This document shows, one piece after another, positions 9,869 through 20,494 of a DNA stretch of 64,000 nt (position 1 is the stretch's first letter; every line of letters begins with the position of its first letter). Made by a program: the position numbers and the translations under genes. This DNA is from Trichomonas vaginalis G3 (taxonomy: Eukaryota; Parabasalia; Trichomonadida; Trichomonadidae). The stretch spans positions 33,262,082 to 33,326,081 of the forward strand of contig NC_067207.1 in the NCBI RefSeq assembly GCF_026262505.1, given 5' to 3'. The notes under the pieces were generated by a model. It was not told the DNA's origin, searched no databases, and worked only from the letters and a program-made list of their open reading frames with translations.

Positions 9869-10310
9869 CAAAGCTTGCAGCAGAGTTAAGAAGAGATACG
9901 GTAGAGAACTTAATTTGGTAAAACATTAGGTAGTTCCATTCTGACTTTGCAGAAATAACACCTGGAAAACAAAGTTTAGCATACAAGTCAATATTTTGTG
10001 GAAAAGAAGACTTACATAGACTTACTCACAATGATTTAAATGAAGTTGCATTTCACTGCAGAATGAAAGGCGTGAAGGCAAGATGTTATTTGCTTTAACC
10101 GCTAATGAAATGTTTCCTGAAGCTATACAATGCTATTACAATGAAGATAAGAACATTCACATACCTGTTGGAACATATGACAAAGACTCTGAGTTCAGTT
10201 TAATGAAACTTTACAAAGCACTTCATGACGGTCAAGAGATTGCATTCGACTTATGTAATGTCATGTCAACCTTGCTTTGCTGAAAAGTTCAACTTTCAAT
10301 AACGACTAAA
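9869..10310 (+). pseudogene. polB: PolB C-terminal remnant of Maverick A
   Basis: Nearly the same DNA as 57003-57465 of Maverick C, including ALTANEMFPEAIQCYYNEDK and the HIPVGTYDKDSEF segment. Only the C-terminal end of the polymerase is present. Broken. Confidence 0.75.
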
Positions 10311-10389
10311 ACAAGCTTTATTCGTAAGTTGAAGTTCTGAGGTCATTTATTTTTGTCAGCAATGAGGTCATTTCGTGATAAAAAATAAA

Positions 10390-11250
10390 GCTAGCGTAGA
10401 TTTTACAATACTGCGATGGTAGAGTTTAAGAGTTGTGCTTCAATGTAGAGACAGTCCTTCCCATCTGGAGGCAAGAACACTGGACATTTATGTCATGAGT
10501 GGAGTACATGTCTATCCAAAACTCACGATTGAAGCCAGTTAATTTATAGTATTTAGGGTTAGGAATGGTGAAGTTCTTGTATGACCAATGAACTCATTTT
10601 CAACGCCTTTGCTATATTAGAGTAAAAGTATTGCTTGCTTTCTATCCCAAATGCCAGGTGTTACAATCTTTGAAAATTCATTTTTCCTCGGAAGCATTGC
10701 ATCATAATTGAAAACATTTTAAAATCATCACTTGGTTCGGAGATTTGAAATCTTATACGTAATGATTTTCTTTCTTTTTGCGACTTCATTGAATGGTGAG
10801 AATACAATGAATTGACAGTCATGAGTTCCATCTTCATTTTCATTAAATTCATAATGAAAAGTCTATAAGTTGTGGCTGACTACCTTCTTCTTCAGTTGTG
10901 CAAGAAACTCACGTAAAGGCTGTAAAGTTTGTACTTCAATGTTGAACTTTTCTCGAACATCTCATTAAATGAAATCATACATTGTTGCAATGTTGTATCG
11001 TCTTTAAGTATTGTATATGTGAATGTTTTGGGCGCTTAAAGACTGTTCGTCATTTTCTATCTCGACTTGAAGTATAAAGTCAACCTTTCTGAAAGCACGT
11101 GTTATATACATAGATGTTATCCAATGTACTTCTCTTCATTTATGTTCACAATCCAGTCTGTTGAAACTTAAACGTTACTCTGTTCCCCTTTATTTTGACG
11201 TCAGGGTTTTCACTACTGAACGCAACAGATAAAGGTATTTGTCTAATCTA
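10390..11250 (-). pseudogene. Candidate minor virion protein, copy A
   Basis: Decayed counterpart of the minus-strand gene at 57590-58441 in Maverick C, with the same flanks and order. The start-proximal part still shows peptides matching SVAFSSENPDVK and ITSMYITHAFRK. Function inferred only from its place among capsid genes. Confidence 0.55.
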
Positions 11251-11275
11251 TTAATTCGATAAAAAATAAACCATT

Positions 11276-11530
11276 TACTCTTCTTTGCTTCAGCTTCTTA
11301 GCTTTTGCTTCAGCTTCTTCTCTGCTTTCTTCGCCAGCAAACGTGGGTTCTTCTGTCTTCCAGCAGCTAATGCAGCTAGTTGTTTTTCACTAAGTTTTCT
11401 CTTTGGCTCTCTGGCTTTTGTTCTTGTTTTGTTCCTTCAGTTCGGATAAAATTTGCTCGCGATTTCTTTCTTCAATGCTTCAACATCTATGACACTTGGG
11501 CCTGTCGTAGGCTTGTCTGAGTCATTTGAC
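11276..11530 (-). pseudogene. Short basic protein remnant, copy A
   Basis: Counterpart of 58466-58726 in Maverick C (KRKLSEKQLAALAAGRQKN family), lying in the same place between the minor virion gene and a divergent plus-strand gene. Broken. Confidence 0.55.
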
Positions 11531-11570
11531 TGCAGATAAAAAACTAAATTAAACTTAACCGATGTAAAAT

Positions 11571-11985
11571 GAGCTTGTCAAAATCAGAGCGAGAGTCTAT
11601 TATATTAAATGACGCAAGAGAATACAACATCCTTTCTATTATGTAAGTCAGAGTAAAGATGTAAAATATATGTAGAAAAGAAAGGTTCCATTAGCGAATG
11701 CAGAAAGCGACAACATTAAGGTGCATGCAAGGTGAAGTCCACGAAGCCCATATAAAACCTTCTGTTCAAACTGAGCCACCAATAGAACAAGAAGAAAAGA
11801 AAGCCAGATGTTCTTTCAATAACGAACCAAGAGCTTATTGCAAAGTTCGTGAATTTCATTGAAAAACAAACCGAGTCAAAAATCCTGACCCCGCCAGTGA
11901 AAAGTTGAGACAAAAGAGAATGTACAGTTCATTGAAAATGTCAAGAAAACAACTTCCACCACGAATACCAGAAGAAGAGTGAGAA
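11571..11985 (+). pseudogene. Small KDG-motif protein remnant, copy A
   Basis: Counterpart of 58771-59187 in Maverick C, starting with the same MSLSKSE... sequence. The GC palindrome present at 58934-58944 in C appears here in an altered form. Broken. Confidence 0.5.
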
Positions 11986-12024
11986 TAATGAAGTAAATAG
12001 ATATTTTTATCCGAAGTAAATACA

Positions 12025-13597
12025 TGCAGAACGAACAGTTAAACGAATTTACTCCAGCAGAGCATATTCATCAAATTCGCTCATATTTCGATATCATAGA
12101 CAATGCAGTTCAAATTGGTGACACTAATAGAAAATATTCTGACGCAAAGATTCCATCACAACCTGGAACTGCTAAAGATAACACATGGTAACATTCAATC
12201 TCTCACCTCCTGGTGAAAAATATTTTGGACCTTTACAAATACATTCATTACGATAAAATGGAAGGTCAATTTATTGCAGATAAAGAAATTGGTTCAGGTT
12301 CCAATAAAACAAACCCACCAGGATTTGGATGGTTTCGATGACGCTTTCTATGCAGTTGCTGGATATCAAATCCTTGCAAATGGTCGTATCGTATATCTCA
12401 AGACAACGCAAGAGAAGAAGCATATATAACTTCAAACTCACAAACTACCGAACAAATAAAGAAAGTAGATGTTTTCTCAAGACTCGACATGAAGATGTAT
12501 GGAGTCATTCGGGAACATGCAGAACAGAGACAAATTGTTAGTGGTCCAATTACAGCAGGAAAATCATTTGATTTTAAGCTTCGTTTAAGAATTCCTGTTA
12601 GAAGATTCCTTCCATTGAAGTATTTCGATTTATTCCAGCTTTTGCAGGAAACATTCAGCTTAAAGTAAAGTTTCAGTAGCGACGCCTTACAATGCACATC
12701 TATATCTGTAAATGATATCATTGCTTTCAATCCAACTCTTAAAAGTTGCATTTGCTTCAAGATTCAAATCCACCGACAAAATAAATTTGTTCCATGGAAT
12801 GAACCATTCACTATGATAACGAAGGCAATAGAAGCTAGTGGACAGTTACTATTACAACTGTAACCCAGCAACTATTTCGAACAAAGATGGATTTTAATGA
12901 ATGTTTCATTCATCCAAAGTCATTCTCTTTTAGACCCTAACATTTATACAGAACTTGTAGAACATTATACAAACGAGGCTTTAATGTTTTCCTGTTAAAG
13001 TTATGGATTGGATTCCTATGGACGGTTCATTCTCAAAGAATACAGATAGTTCAAGTGCAACATTTACAGCAGCTTATACGCCTATTAATGTTAAAAGTAT
13101 TTGGGCACTATTTAGAAAAGAAAGACAACTATTATGTTAATTTTGAGAACCCTAAGTTTAAATATCTTCAGCTTTCCATGGGAGCTTATGGAAATATGCC
13201 TGCAGAACCTGAAAAATCATATGGACCTGTATTTTATGAAATGGTTCGAACGCTGCAATACAAACAATGATATGATAGGATTTAATGAAGATGTTATGAG
13301 GTCATTGGTGGATGATGTAAGTGTGAACATAAATGGGTAGCTATGACAACACACATTTCTTATGTGGTTTTCCAACAGAAGTGGATCTTTTGCTTCCAAC
13401 AAGGTCAAACATCTACTGCTCAATAACATACAAATTGTCTGTTAAAGGACCTATTGAACTAGCAACTGAAAAACGTACCAAAGCCACTTATTGGATTTAT
13501 GAGGGATTGTTGCTTTGCAATACAAGTAAGACAGTCAGGCATACCAATAATAAGACTTGACGACTATAACTTAGCCACGGACGACAGTGAGAAATAA
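12025..13597 (+). pseudogene. Major capsid protein remnant, copy A
   Basis: DNA closely follows the Maverick C capsid gene (59226-60798) from the start (MQNEQLNEFTPAEHIHQIR) to the C-terminal NLATDDSE-like end, including the leader tttttatccgaagtaaatac. It is one of the clearest blocks of A but is heavily broken. Confidence 0.8.
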
Positions 13598-13628
13598 AGG
13601 ATGAACGTTTATTTTTAAAGCTTATAAA

Positions 13629-14090
13629 ATGAGTCTTCATATCAAGCTCTCGCGAACCTTCACCATCTATGAAACAAAACTTTACCAAACGATTATGGAG
13701 CACCTATTGAATATTTTCTTACGAGCTGCACAATGGCAAAGAACAGTCTCACCAAGGTTAGGTGTTCCACCAGCTCCTGTCAAAAATAGCATTTGGTCAG
13801 GTCCTTATATAAAATATGGTCTCCCACTAGGTTTGCTAGCTACAGCAGGAGCAGTAATGATGTTGAAAAGAAATAAAGCAAATGTTATAAATAATACTGA
13901 AGTACTGAAGTTAAACAAACTCCAACACCTTCGCCAAAACCAACGCCTTCACAAGCAAAACCTTCAATAACTCCTGAACCTATGGAAGTACAACTCCTGT
14001 TCAAAAGTCAACTCCTAAACCGACTCCAACATTTAAACCAGAACCTACTCCTCAAATAAATCGTAAAAACTCCTGCGTTTCCTTACTGAA
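13629..14090 (+). pseudogene. Proline-rich membrane protein remnant, copy A
   Basis: Counterpart of 60829-61269 in Maverick C: RLGVPPAPVKNSIWS, a hydrophobic YGLPLGLLATAGAVMML segment, then proline/threonine repeats. Broken. Confidence 0.65.
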
Positions 14091-14137
14091 AAAATAACGT
14101 TATTTTTATTTTTATTTGAACATTTTATTTGATTGAA

Positions 14138-14372
14138 ATGACGACTAAAGTCACTGAAGCAATGAAAAAAAGTTTTTGGTAGAATACATTAAATCAGGAA
14201 TTATTCAGAAGGTTTTACGTTCATACTATGAAGGATGTAGAGTTCAGTTTAAGAAAGATAAAAGCAACCATTAGATAAAGAAGGAATTTTGAGAAAGATT
14301 AAACTTCATGAGGACAACATTGCTGAACTTAGGAAGAAGTTAGAAGAGTTGGAGAAAGGAAGAGAGTTATAA
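14138..14372 (+). pseudogene. Small coiled-coil protein remnant, copy A
   Basis: Counterpart of 61309-61554 in Maverick C; the KLHEDNIAEL coiled-coil end is still readable. Broken. Confidence 0.6.
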
Positions 14373-15039
14373 AGCAATGAATTCAACAGGTTAGAAAAGA
14401 GGTTAGATATCGGTTAGATCTAACCTTCTACCCTAAATTTATTTTTGTGCATTGTTTTCATACGTGTGCGGGTGGTGATATCATTAATTTTTAAGTTTAT
14501 TTTTTATTATTTTTATTTTATTTGGATGAATGACAGAACAAAAGCAACTCATACAAATCAAAACATATAACAAACATACATTTAAACATTTATTCTCCTC
14601 CTTCCTGAGCATAACATGTTTCTTTCAAATACATCCGAGACCAGTTGACTTTCATGACTTTATATAAAGATAGAAATAGTTATATCATTAAACCATATGA
14701 TGACGAAGGAAAGTTATGTAAATTGTACGTTAAGAAGTTAGAGAAAGTTTATGGCTTCAAGTATGACTACAATAGGGTTAACACGGATGATGAAGATATT
14801 GAGGAAAATTTATGAGAACATTAGTGAAGTTCGTTAGTGAGAACGATAGTGAGAACGTTTATTTTTACATTAGTGAGTTCGTTAGTGAATGGTGGGCGGC
14901 TTTGTAAATATTAAGGTTAAATTAGTTTTGTTGCGTTCATGTTGTAAAATATACGTTAACGTTTTGTAAAGTGTCAAATTCACAAGTATTGGGTAAAGTG
15001 GAACGCAGTGCCACCATACCCAACTATTGTATACTAACT
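14356..15039 (+). repeat. Right terminal repeat region of Maverick A
   Basis: Corresponds to the 684 bp right terminal repeat of Maverick C (61538-62221), including the decayed remains of the 106-residue gene (14527-14815) and the end block ttgtaaagtgtcaaattcac...TATACTAACT. The last ~60 bases have diverged in the middle but keep both edges. AAAGTT follows at 15040-15045. Confidence 0.75.
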
Positions 15040-15045
15040 AAAGTT

Positions 15046-15360
15046 TTCCCTGTTCAAATTTCTCATACGTACGTTTTTCTTTGTTATAGTATCGNNNNNN
15101 NNNNNNNNNNNNNNNNNNNATCGAACTTCAAAACCGACTGTAAATGGGAAACCATGTATGGCTTCTGAAATGAACTTCATTCTACGAAAGCCAATAGCTT
15201 TTGTGACAGATGGGTCTCTTAACCATCTTAACGGGTAGTCAAAACGATAGCCTTCATGCTTTACGGTCTCTGTCTCAAACTTTTGACCGACATTCGTAAA
15301 AAGTTCATCTAATGGTTTAGTTGTAGCAACTCTTGAATTTTCTTTTTCTATTGAAAGCAT
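15046..15360 (-). pseudogene. Penton-like protein, N-terminal part
   Basis: Begins MLSIEKENSRVATTKPLDE and includes YRFDYPLRWLRDPSVTKAIG. This matches the second copy at 19509 (TKPLDYIFTN...YRFDYPIRWLQSPSDAKAIG) and, more weakly, the gene at 41327-42191 in Maverick C (YEYPRHWVEYVGGEKAIEIR). The conserved tyrosine-aromatic block and its place among virion genes suggest a minor capsid (penton-like) protein. The sequence ends at the assembly gap and the Maverick A terminus. Confidence 0.5.
15095..15119. other. Assembly gap of 25 N
   Basis: A run of 25 undetermined bases only ~50 bases right of the Maverick A terminus. The A/B junction may therefore be an assembly join rather than a real insertion. 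Confidence 0.99.
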
Positions 15361-15378
15361 ATTTTATCTAGAATAAAA

Positions 15379-17247
15379 ATGTCAAATGAAACAGCGTCTA
15401 TGAGAGAAATACAACACAACCGACAACTCATTATACAAGCTCTAAATAAGAACACAACAAACTTTTCAAACTATTCTAAGATATCTGAGTCATTGAAAGA
15501 AGGAAACTTAAAACTGACATTAAACCCAATGACAGATGAGTTTCTGTTTCAAGACAATAAGAACCATACTGTCTGTATAAATCCAACAAAAGGAACTTTA
15601 AACGAGAAACCTATAAATGAACTTCTTTTGAAAGCAGATGTTGGCAACAAAGCTGACAAAGAATATGTAGACGATGCAATAGCAAAAGAAGAAGAAAGAG
15701 CTAACAAAGCTTATGCAACAAAAGAACATACTCATCCTGAACTAGCAGACAAAACATATGTTGACAATAAAATGTCAAGTGAAGTGACAAGAGCTGAAAA
15801 CGAATATTCTAAAAAGACTCATATACATTATATTAACCAAATACCAAGTCTTAAGGAAACATTAGAGACAAAAGCAGATAAGACTCATACACATTCTATA
15901 TCTGATATTACAAACTTACAAGAAACCTTAAACAGAAAAAGTGCCGTTGGACATACACATTCTATATCTGATATTACAAACTTACAAGAAACCTTAAACA
16001 GGAAAAGTGCCGTTGGACATACACATACTATATCTGAAATAACAAACTTACGAGAAACCTTAAACAGGAAAAGTGACGTTGGACATACACATACCATTGC
16101 AAATATTGCAAACTTACAAGAAACCTTAAACAGGAAAAGTGCCGTTGGACATACACATACATCTTCTGAAATAACAGACTTAAACGTTAGCCTTGAAAAT
16201 AAAGCAGATAAAACATATGTCAATGAAATATACCAAAGTTTAGTTGGAACAAAAAATATTGAAACTATTGTTGGTGACTTTTCTTTCAATGAAGAAAACA
16301 AATATTTTAGATGGCAGTTTGTACATTCCTTAAAAAATGGTATACGGTATAAACTCATTCCGAAAAATAACAATGAAATGTATGTAAGCTATAAAAAGAA
16401 CGATGGTACACAAGTTAAAGTTCCATTAGACAACAACTGCTACTTAAACTTATATGGAGACGAACAAAAGAAATATTTCCGAGTTTATGAAATGACAGAT
16501 ATGACATTGCCTGACCCAGCTCCAGCACCATACTATTATGACTATGGAGATGACAACAGAACACCACATGTAGATGAACAAAAGCTAACATTATATTTAG
16601 ATTTTTATAGATATAAAAGATATAATGCAATAGAAAAAACGAGAATAGTATACTATTATGAAGATGACAGAAATAAATATTATAGTCAAGATTTTACCTA
16701 CCCTGAAAACATAAGATTATATTATAAAAAATATTCTGACTTAAACCAGAAGAAACCTGAAATAGTTGCACTATATTTTAAGTTCAAAAGAGACAATCCT
16801 ATAATATCTCATATGTTTGATTTAATGAACCCAGTAGGTTCTATTTATACATCTATGGAAGCAAGAGGTCCTCAAGTAATGTTTGGTGTTGGTGCATGGG
16901 AACAAATAGTCGACAGGTTTTTGTATTGTGCAAACTCTTCAAAGGAAACAGGTGGAAGTAAAACGATTTCAGGTGAAAACTTACCTGCGCACAGTCACTA
17001 CATAGATTTAAGTACATCTCAAGCAGGTTGGCATAAGCATAGATATTGGGATTGGTCAGGAATGACAAAAGGTAAAGGATATGATGTTAAAGACGACGTT
17101 AAGTTTGCTATAAATTGTTACTGGAGTGACACTCAGGGAGAAGGAAACCATACACATTTCGTTTCAGGATATACGCAAACAACGGGACAAAGTAAAGACT
17201 ACATGCCACCTTACATGACAGTTTACGCATGGTATAGAATTGCTTAG
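15379..17247 (+). CDS. Tail-fibre-like protein with collar domain, 622 residues
   Basis: A likely receptor-binding spike of the virion. Residues ~85-275 hold repeats built on the pattern TYV/HTHSISDITNLQETLNRKSAVG, about 23 residues long and nearly identical over four to five copies, like the shaft repeats of phage fibres. The C-terminal part (PVGSIYTSMEARGPQVMFG, WEQIVDRFLYC, GGSKTISGENLPAHSH, HTHFVSGYTQTTG, YMPPYMTVYAWYRIA) matches the tail collar/short tail fibre domain known from phages and large DNA viruses. A related protein in Maverick C ends the same way (YMPPYITMHAWIRVG). Start is the ATG after tctagaataaaa. The stop overlaps that of the converging integrase. Confidence 0.8.
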   Translation: MSNETASMREIQHNRQLIIQALNKNTTNFSNYSKISESLKEGNLKLTLNPMTDEFLFQDNKNHTVCINPTKGTLNEKPINELLLKADVGNKADKEYVDDAIAKEEERANKAYATKEHTHPELADKTYVDNKMSSEVTRAENEYSKKTHIHYINQIPSLKETLETKADKTHTHSISDITNLQETLNRKSAVGHTHSISDITNLQETLNRKSAVGHTHTISEITNLRETLNRKSDVGHTHTIANIANLQETLNRKSAVGHTHTSSEITDLNVSLENKADKTYVNEIYQSLVGTKNIETIVGDFSFNEENKYFRWQFVHSLKNGIRYKLIPKNNNEMYVSYKKNDGTQVKVPLDNNCYLNLYGDEQKKYFRVYEMTDMTLPDPAPAPYYYDYGDDNRTPHVDEQKLTLYLDFYRYKRYNAIEKTRIVYYYEDDRNKYYSQDFTYPENIRLYYKKYSDLNQKKPEIVALYFKFKRDNPIISHMFDLMNPVGSIYTSMEARGPQVMFGVGAWEQIVDRFLYCANSSKETGGSKTISGENLPAHSHYIDLSTSQAGWHKHRYWDWSGMTKGKGYDVKDDVKFAINCYWSDTQGEGNHTHFVSGYTQTTGQSKDYMPPYMTVYAWYRIA

Positions 17248-18195
17248 TCGTCATTTTCAACTTCTTTAGCATATTCGTCAGGAGTTGTCTTATATTTGTT
17301 AGGAACTGTCTTTGAAAGTATACCACCTTGAACTTTGACAAGTTTGAAACGAGGTCTGACAATAGTAGTTTTATCTTCTGCTTGCAGTCTCTACATTTTG
17401 CCATGTTTGCCTAAAACTTCATAATATTCTCTTGTATACTTTCTTCTATTTTTACGAACACGAATGTGAGTACCTGTCGGTTCCCATTGTTGTCATAGTC
17501 AATAGTATTTTCATATGGGTCGCGTTTAGGTATTTCTATTTTTACTTTGTCACCTTTCTGAAGTTTGAAGCCCGGCATTCTTTCTTGTTTGTCTCTTTTG
17601 ACTAAATTATTAAATATATAGTCTTTCTCTAAGTCAGGGTTGTTTTTCATTTCTTCGGGGGAGTGGTTTCCCAAACCTTTTTGTTTACGGTTATTGTAAA
17701 TATTTAAAACTTGTCTCATTTTGCCATGGAGAAGTGTCTATATTTGTCGTCATATGACATTTCATTTGCTTCACCACCTTGTGGTTGGTTTAAGTCTCTT
17801 AACATTTTTATACAACCGTCAATGACACCAAGAGCAGAATGGTTTTGGTCGACAATGAAATATTGGTTTACATTTTTTGAAACGCAGATTAGTTTTTAAT
17901 ATCGTCTGATTTGAAGAAGACTTTCACAGTCAGATGTCAGTTTTGTTGGATGGTATTTGTCAACATAATATTGTCAAAGCTGCTAAGATATCTAAAATAT
18001 TTTTGGACTGTAATGTATGCTTCACAGTATCTTGTGTTTGACCGACAAATATTAGCCAGTATGGTGGTCATCTTCTCTATACCTCGGAATGTTTCCAAGA
18101 ATCCATAAACCAAGCTTTGTTGAACTAAAGATTTTTACCATGAGTGCTTTCTTTGTCGCTTGAGAAACATAGGGGTCCTTGTTTGGATTCGTCAT
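17244..18195 (-). pseudogene. Maverick B integrase
   Basis: The C-terminal half shows YNNRKQKGLGNHSPEEMKNN and a basic, strand-rich domain (FKLQKGDKVKIEIPKRD) typical of the region after an integrase core. Upstream, DNA encodes VDQNHSALGVID...KMLRDL, matching the third core motif region of the integrases at 5435 and 48700. It faces and overlaps the fibre gene at its 3' end and is divergent from the gene at 18213 with a shared ~17 bp spacer. Looks broken, a few breaks. Confidence 0.7.
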
Positions 18196-18212
18196 TTTTT
18201 ATCCTATAAGAA

Positions 18213-18775
18213 ATGGGTTTATTTGGCGCGTTAGCAGGAGTTGCATCCAGATTTTTGCCCGCATGGAACAATAGCCAGAGGTGTATTTGGAGTTGAAGGA
18301 AGATTTGAGTACATTAGTATACTGAAAGAGAAAGCACAACCTATTATACAAACTGTACAGAAAGGTTGATGTAGCACGAGATGCAACAAATCTTATTCCA
18401 AATCCTGAAACAAGAGAAAAGTTCAAGGATGGATGGACAATGTAGGGAAGACAAGCAGGAAACTATTATAACAAAGCAAATGACTACTATAACCAAGCAG
18501 ACACTATATGGACCAAGGTGAAAGATTCTTTAACAGAGGATATAACCATGCACAACAATGGTAAACAATAACCAACCTCAACCGCCTCAAACGTGGGAAT
18601 GTAAAGTTTTTTACTGAGATGAAATGAACAATACAGCATTGAGACAAATGGGTTCAAGATGGATTGTCGCTTCCAGCAGTTACACAACGTGTTTGTCAAG
18701 TTCTTCCTATACCTCAGGAAGTTTTAGACCGACTTAAAAAACACTAAACAACCAGTTGAAAACAAACCAAACTAA
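18213..18775 (+). pseudogene. Small glycine/alanine-rich virion protein candidate
   Basis: Starts MGLFGALAGVASRFLP after tttttatcctataagaa. The N-terminal hydrophobic glycine/alanine segment resembles the start of the gene at 40571-41084 in Maverick C (MVAWAALGAMGTKALAFG), suggesting the same minor virion component. Looks broken. Confidence 0.45.
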
Positions 18776-18794
18776 ATTTTTTTACTGAGATGAA

Positions 18795-19205
18795 ATGACC
18801 GAAGAAGTTGAAACGGTAATTTGACACCACAAACAAAAAGTTCAGAACCATTGTCAAAACCGTCAAAGAACTTACAGATGAAGAAAAAATTCAATAATAG
18901 AAAGTGCCATCTGGAAATACAAACCCTAACTACAAAGTCACTTTTCATAAAAATGGAACGGCTAGTATCTCAAAAAGAAACAGACTCTCACAAATAAAAT
19001 ATTGAAGTCTGAAGGAGCTTTCGAGACAACAGATGGAAAAGTTTACTTCACTGACCAACAGTTCATTATAGAACATCTCATTGACTTAGAGTCGAAATAT
19101 TCTAAACTTTACAACAAACACAAAAAGTTGAAAGGAAAACAAAAACAATGGCATATGATATTTATGAAGATGTTGACGACACAACTGTTCCTGCAAGTGA
19201 AGTAA
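18795..19205 (+). pseudogene. Small KDG-type coiled-coil protein
   Basis: Contains VTFHKNGTASISKRNRLSQIK and, near the end, a charged coiled coil (LIDLESKYSKLYNKHKKLK). The layout resembles the genes at 61309 (KDGRVQFRKIKQPL plus coiled coil) and 58771 (KDGKIYVRKRKVPL) in Maverick C, so it belongs to a family of short proteins with a KDG/KNG turn. Looks broken. Confidence 0.4.
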
Positions 19206-19373
19206 AGTCAGAGGAACCAAAAAGTGACGAAAAACCGATAGAAGAAGAGAACCAAAAACTGAAGATAAACCAAAACCAAAGTTTAGTTTTCCAAACTAAA
19301 ACCAAGTCAACCTTCATTAGCTGGTATGGGTTGGCGTCAAAGACTTATGGCAGCAGGCGGTTATGTAAAGTAA
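19148..19373 (+). CDS. Small acidic protein ending in a basic hydrophobic tail
   Basis: Starts MAYDIYEDVDDTTVPASEV, continues with Glu/Lys/Pro-rich sequence, and the 3' end encodes AGMGWRQRLMAAGGYVK. Acidic low-complexity sequence followed by a short Gly/Ala basic tail is typical of small virion proteins, but no family is recognised. Starts inside the end of the preceding gene. Confidence 0.35.
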
Positions 19374-19403
19374 AGAAAAAAATATTTTTTTATTTTTATA
19401 AAA

Positions 19404-19508
19404 ATGTACGCTGAGTTTGTTGGAGAAGACCGTTGGGAAACTTGTTTGTTAGATGAGAAATATGAAATGGCATACCATTTTAAAACCATATATTTTTACA
19501 TATATTAA
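19404..19508 (+). CDS. Small hypothetical ORF, 34 residues
   Basis: Preceded by aaaaaaatatttttttatttttataaaa, the leader seen before other B genes, and begins MYAEFVGEDRWETCLLDEKY. Its stop codon abuts the next ATG (TAAATG at 19506-19511). It may be a real micro-gene or an upstream ORF of the penton-like gene. Confidence 0.3.
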   Translation: MYAEFVGEDRWETCLLDEKYEMAYHFKTIYFYIY

Positions 19509-20367
19509 ATGCTTCAGGTTGAAAAACAAAGAACAAAAGTAGCAGATACAAAACCGTTAGACTATATCTTTACAAATGCTGGTATGACTATTTCAGATGA
19601 AGAAATTTCATCCCGAGCTTACAGGTTTGACTATCCAATTCGTTGGCTTCAAAGTCCTTCAGATGCAAAGGCAATAGGATTTGAAGAGTTTTGTTTTCAA
19701 ATAGAACTAACGCATTATGTTCGCAGTATATTTTCATGGGCAGTATAAAGGTTCTGATGGTCTTATAGACAAATTTGATGAAATGAGGATCTTTACAGTT
19801 CGTTCAGACGAAAGTCTTGAGAAAACTCTAAATGACTTTCAAACTCAAATAAACAAATACTATTGGGAATTTCAAGAAAATTACGACTCTTTACTAAATG
19901 GAACATACTATCTGAAACTAGAATATGACAAGATGAACTCCACCGTTTCATTTCAAAAGATTGAAATTAACCCTCCAAGAGATACAGAGTTTTTATTTTG
20001 GGGAGTAGACAAACGTTCTTGGGCACAATTTCTTCGGTTACTAAACCAGAACGAACCATTACCACCAGATGGTCCATTCAATTTATACTTCCACCAGCAG
20101 ATTTGACAGTTTATAGAAATGTGTTTGACCCTCAAAATGTTATGTGTCATGCAAGTTTCAGTTCAAGCAACAATAGTTTTCTATGTATTGGTAAGGACGT
20201 TTATGACTTTGCTTCTAAATTCTACGAACCACCTAGTAAACAGTTTCTCTGACTTTCAAGTTTGGTTCACAACAAATGGTGTGCAGCATATAATACCATT
20301 GTACTATGACTTTTATCTCGAATTGTCTTTCATATATAACTACGGAAAAGTGCTGAAAAAGTATTGA
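19509..20367 (+). pseudogene. Penton-like minor capsid protein, second copy
   Basis: Starts MLQVEKQRTKVADTKPLDY and carries YRFDYPIRWLQSPSDAKAIG, then MRIFTVRSDESLEKTLNDF and an EFLFWGVDKRSWAQFL segment that aligns with FKAIAWLDNDDCFKKIF in Maverick C's gene at 41327-42191. This ~280-residue layout fits a jelly-roll minor capsid protein. Looks broken, a few breaks. Confidence 0.5.
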
Positions 20368-20378
20368 AAAATATAATT

Positions 20379-20430
20379 TAGGTGAAGAGGTGAGATCTCA
20401 CCTCTTTTCTCACCTGTTTTTTCACCCGTT
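20379..20430. repeat. AGGTGA/TCACCT palindromic repeat
   Basis: AGGTGAAGAGGTGAGATCTC is followed by ACCTC and TTTTTTCACC. The core GAGGTGAGATCTCACCTC is a perfect palindrome. The same element recurs at ~21152, 21412, 22808, 23068, 40512, 49431, 49689, 50829, 52620 and 61571, nearly always just after a gene or at an array boundary. Confidence 0.7.
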
Positions 20431-20494
20431 GAATTTGTCATGAATTTCCTTAAGATAGAAAAAAAGTGAGTTAAAATGAGATGTTTACTGAAGG

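Larger units (their letters stand above)
9386..15039. mobile_element. Maverick A (decayed right part)
   Basis: From about 9869 on, the order and sequence follow Maverick C from 57000 to its right terminus: PolB end, a minus-strand virion gene, a short basic gene, major capsid protein, a proline-rich membrane protein, small genes and the terminal repeat. The terminus ends TATACTAACT, as in C, and is followed by AAAGTT, a candidate 6 bp target copy. The left end is not in the window. It is clearly broken, with dozens of breaks, and is older than C. Confidence 0.8.

Noticed and set aside
15885-16373. 162-codon minus-strand ORF
   Set aside because: Shadow of the fibre repeats on the opposite strand; composition is repetitive Cys/Val/Phe with no support.
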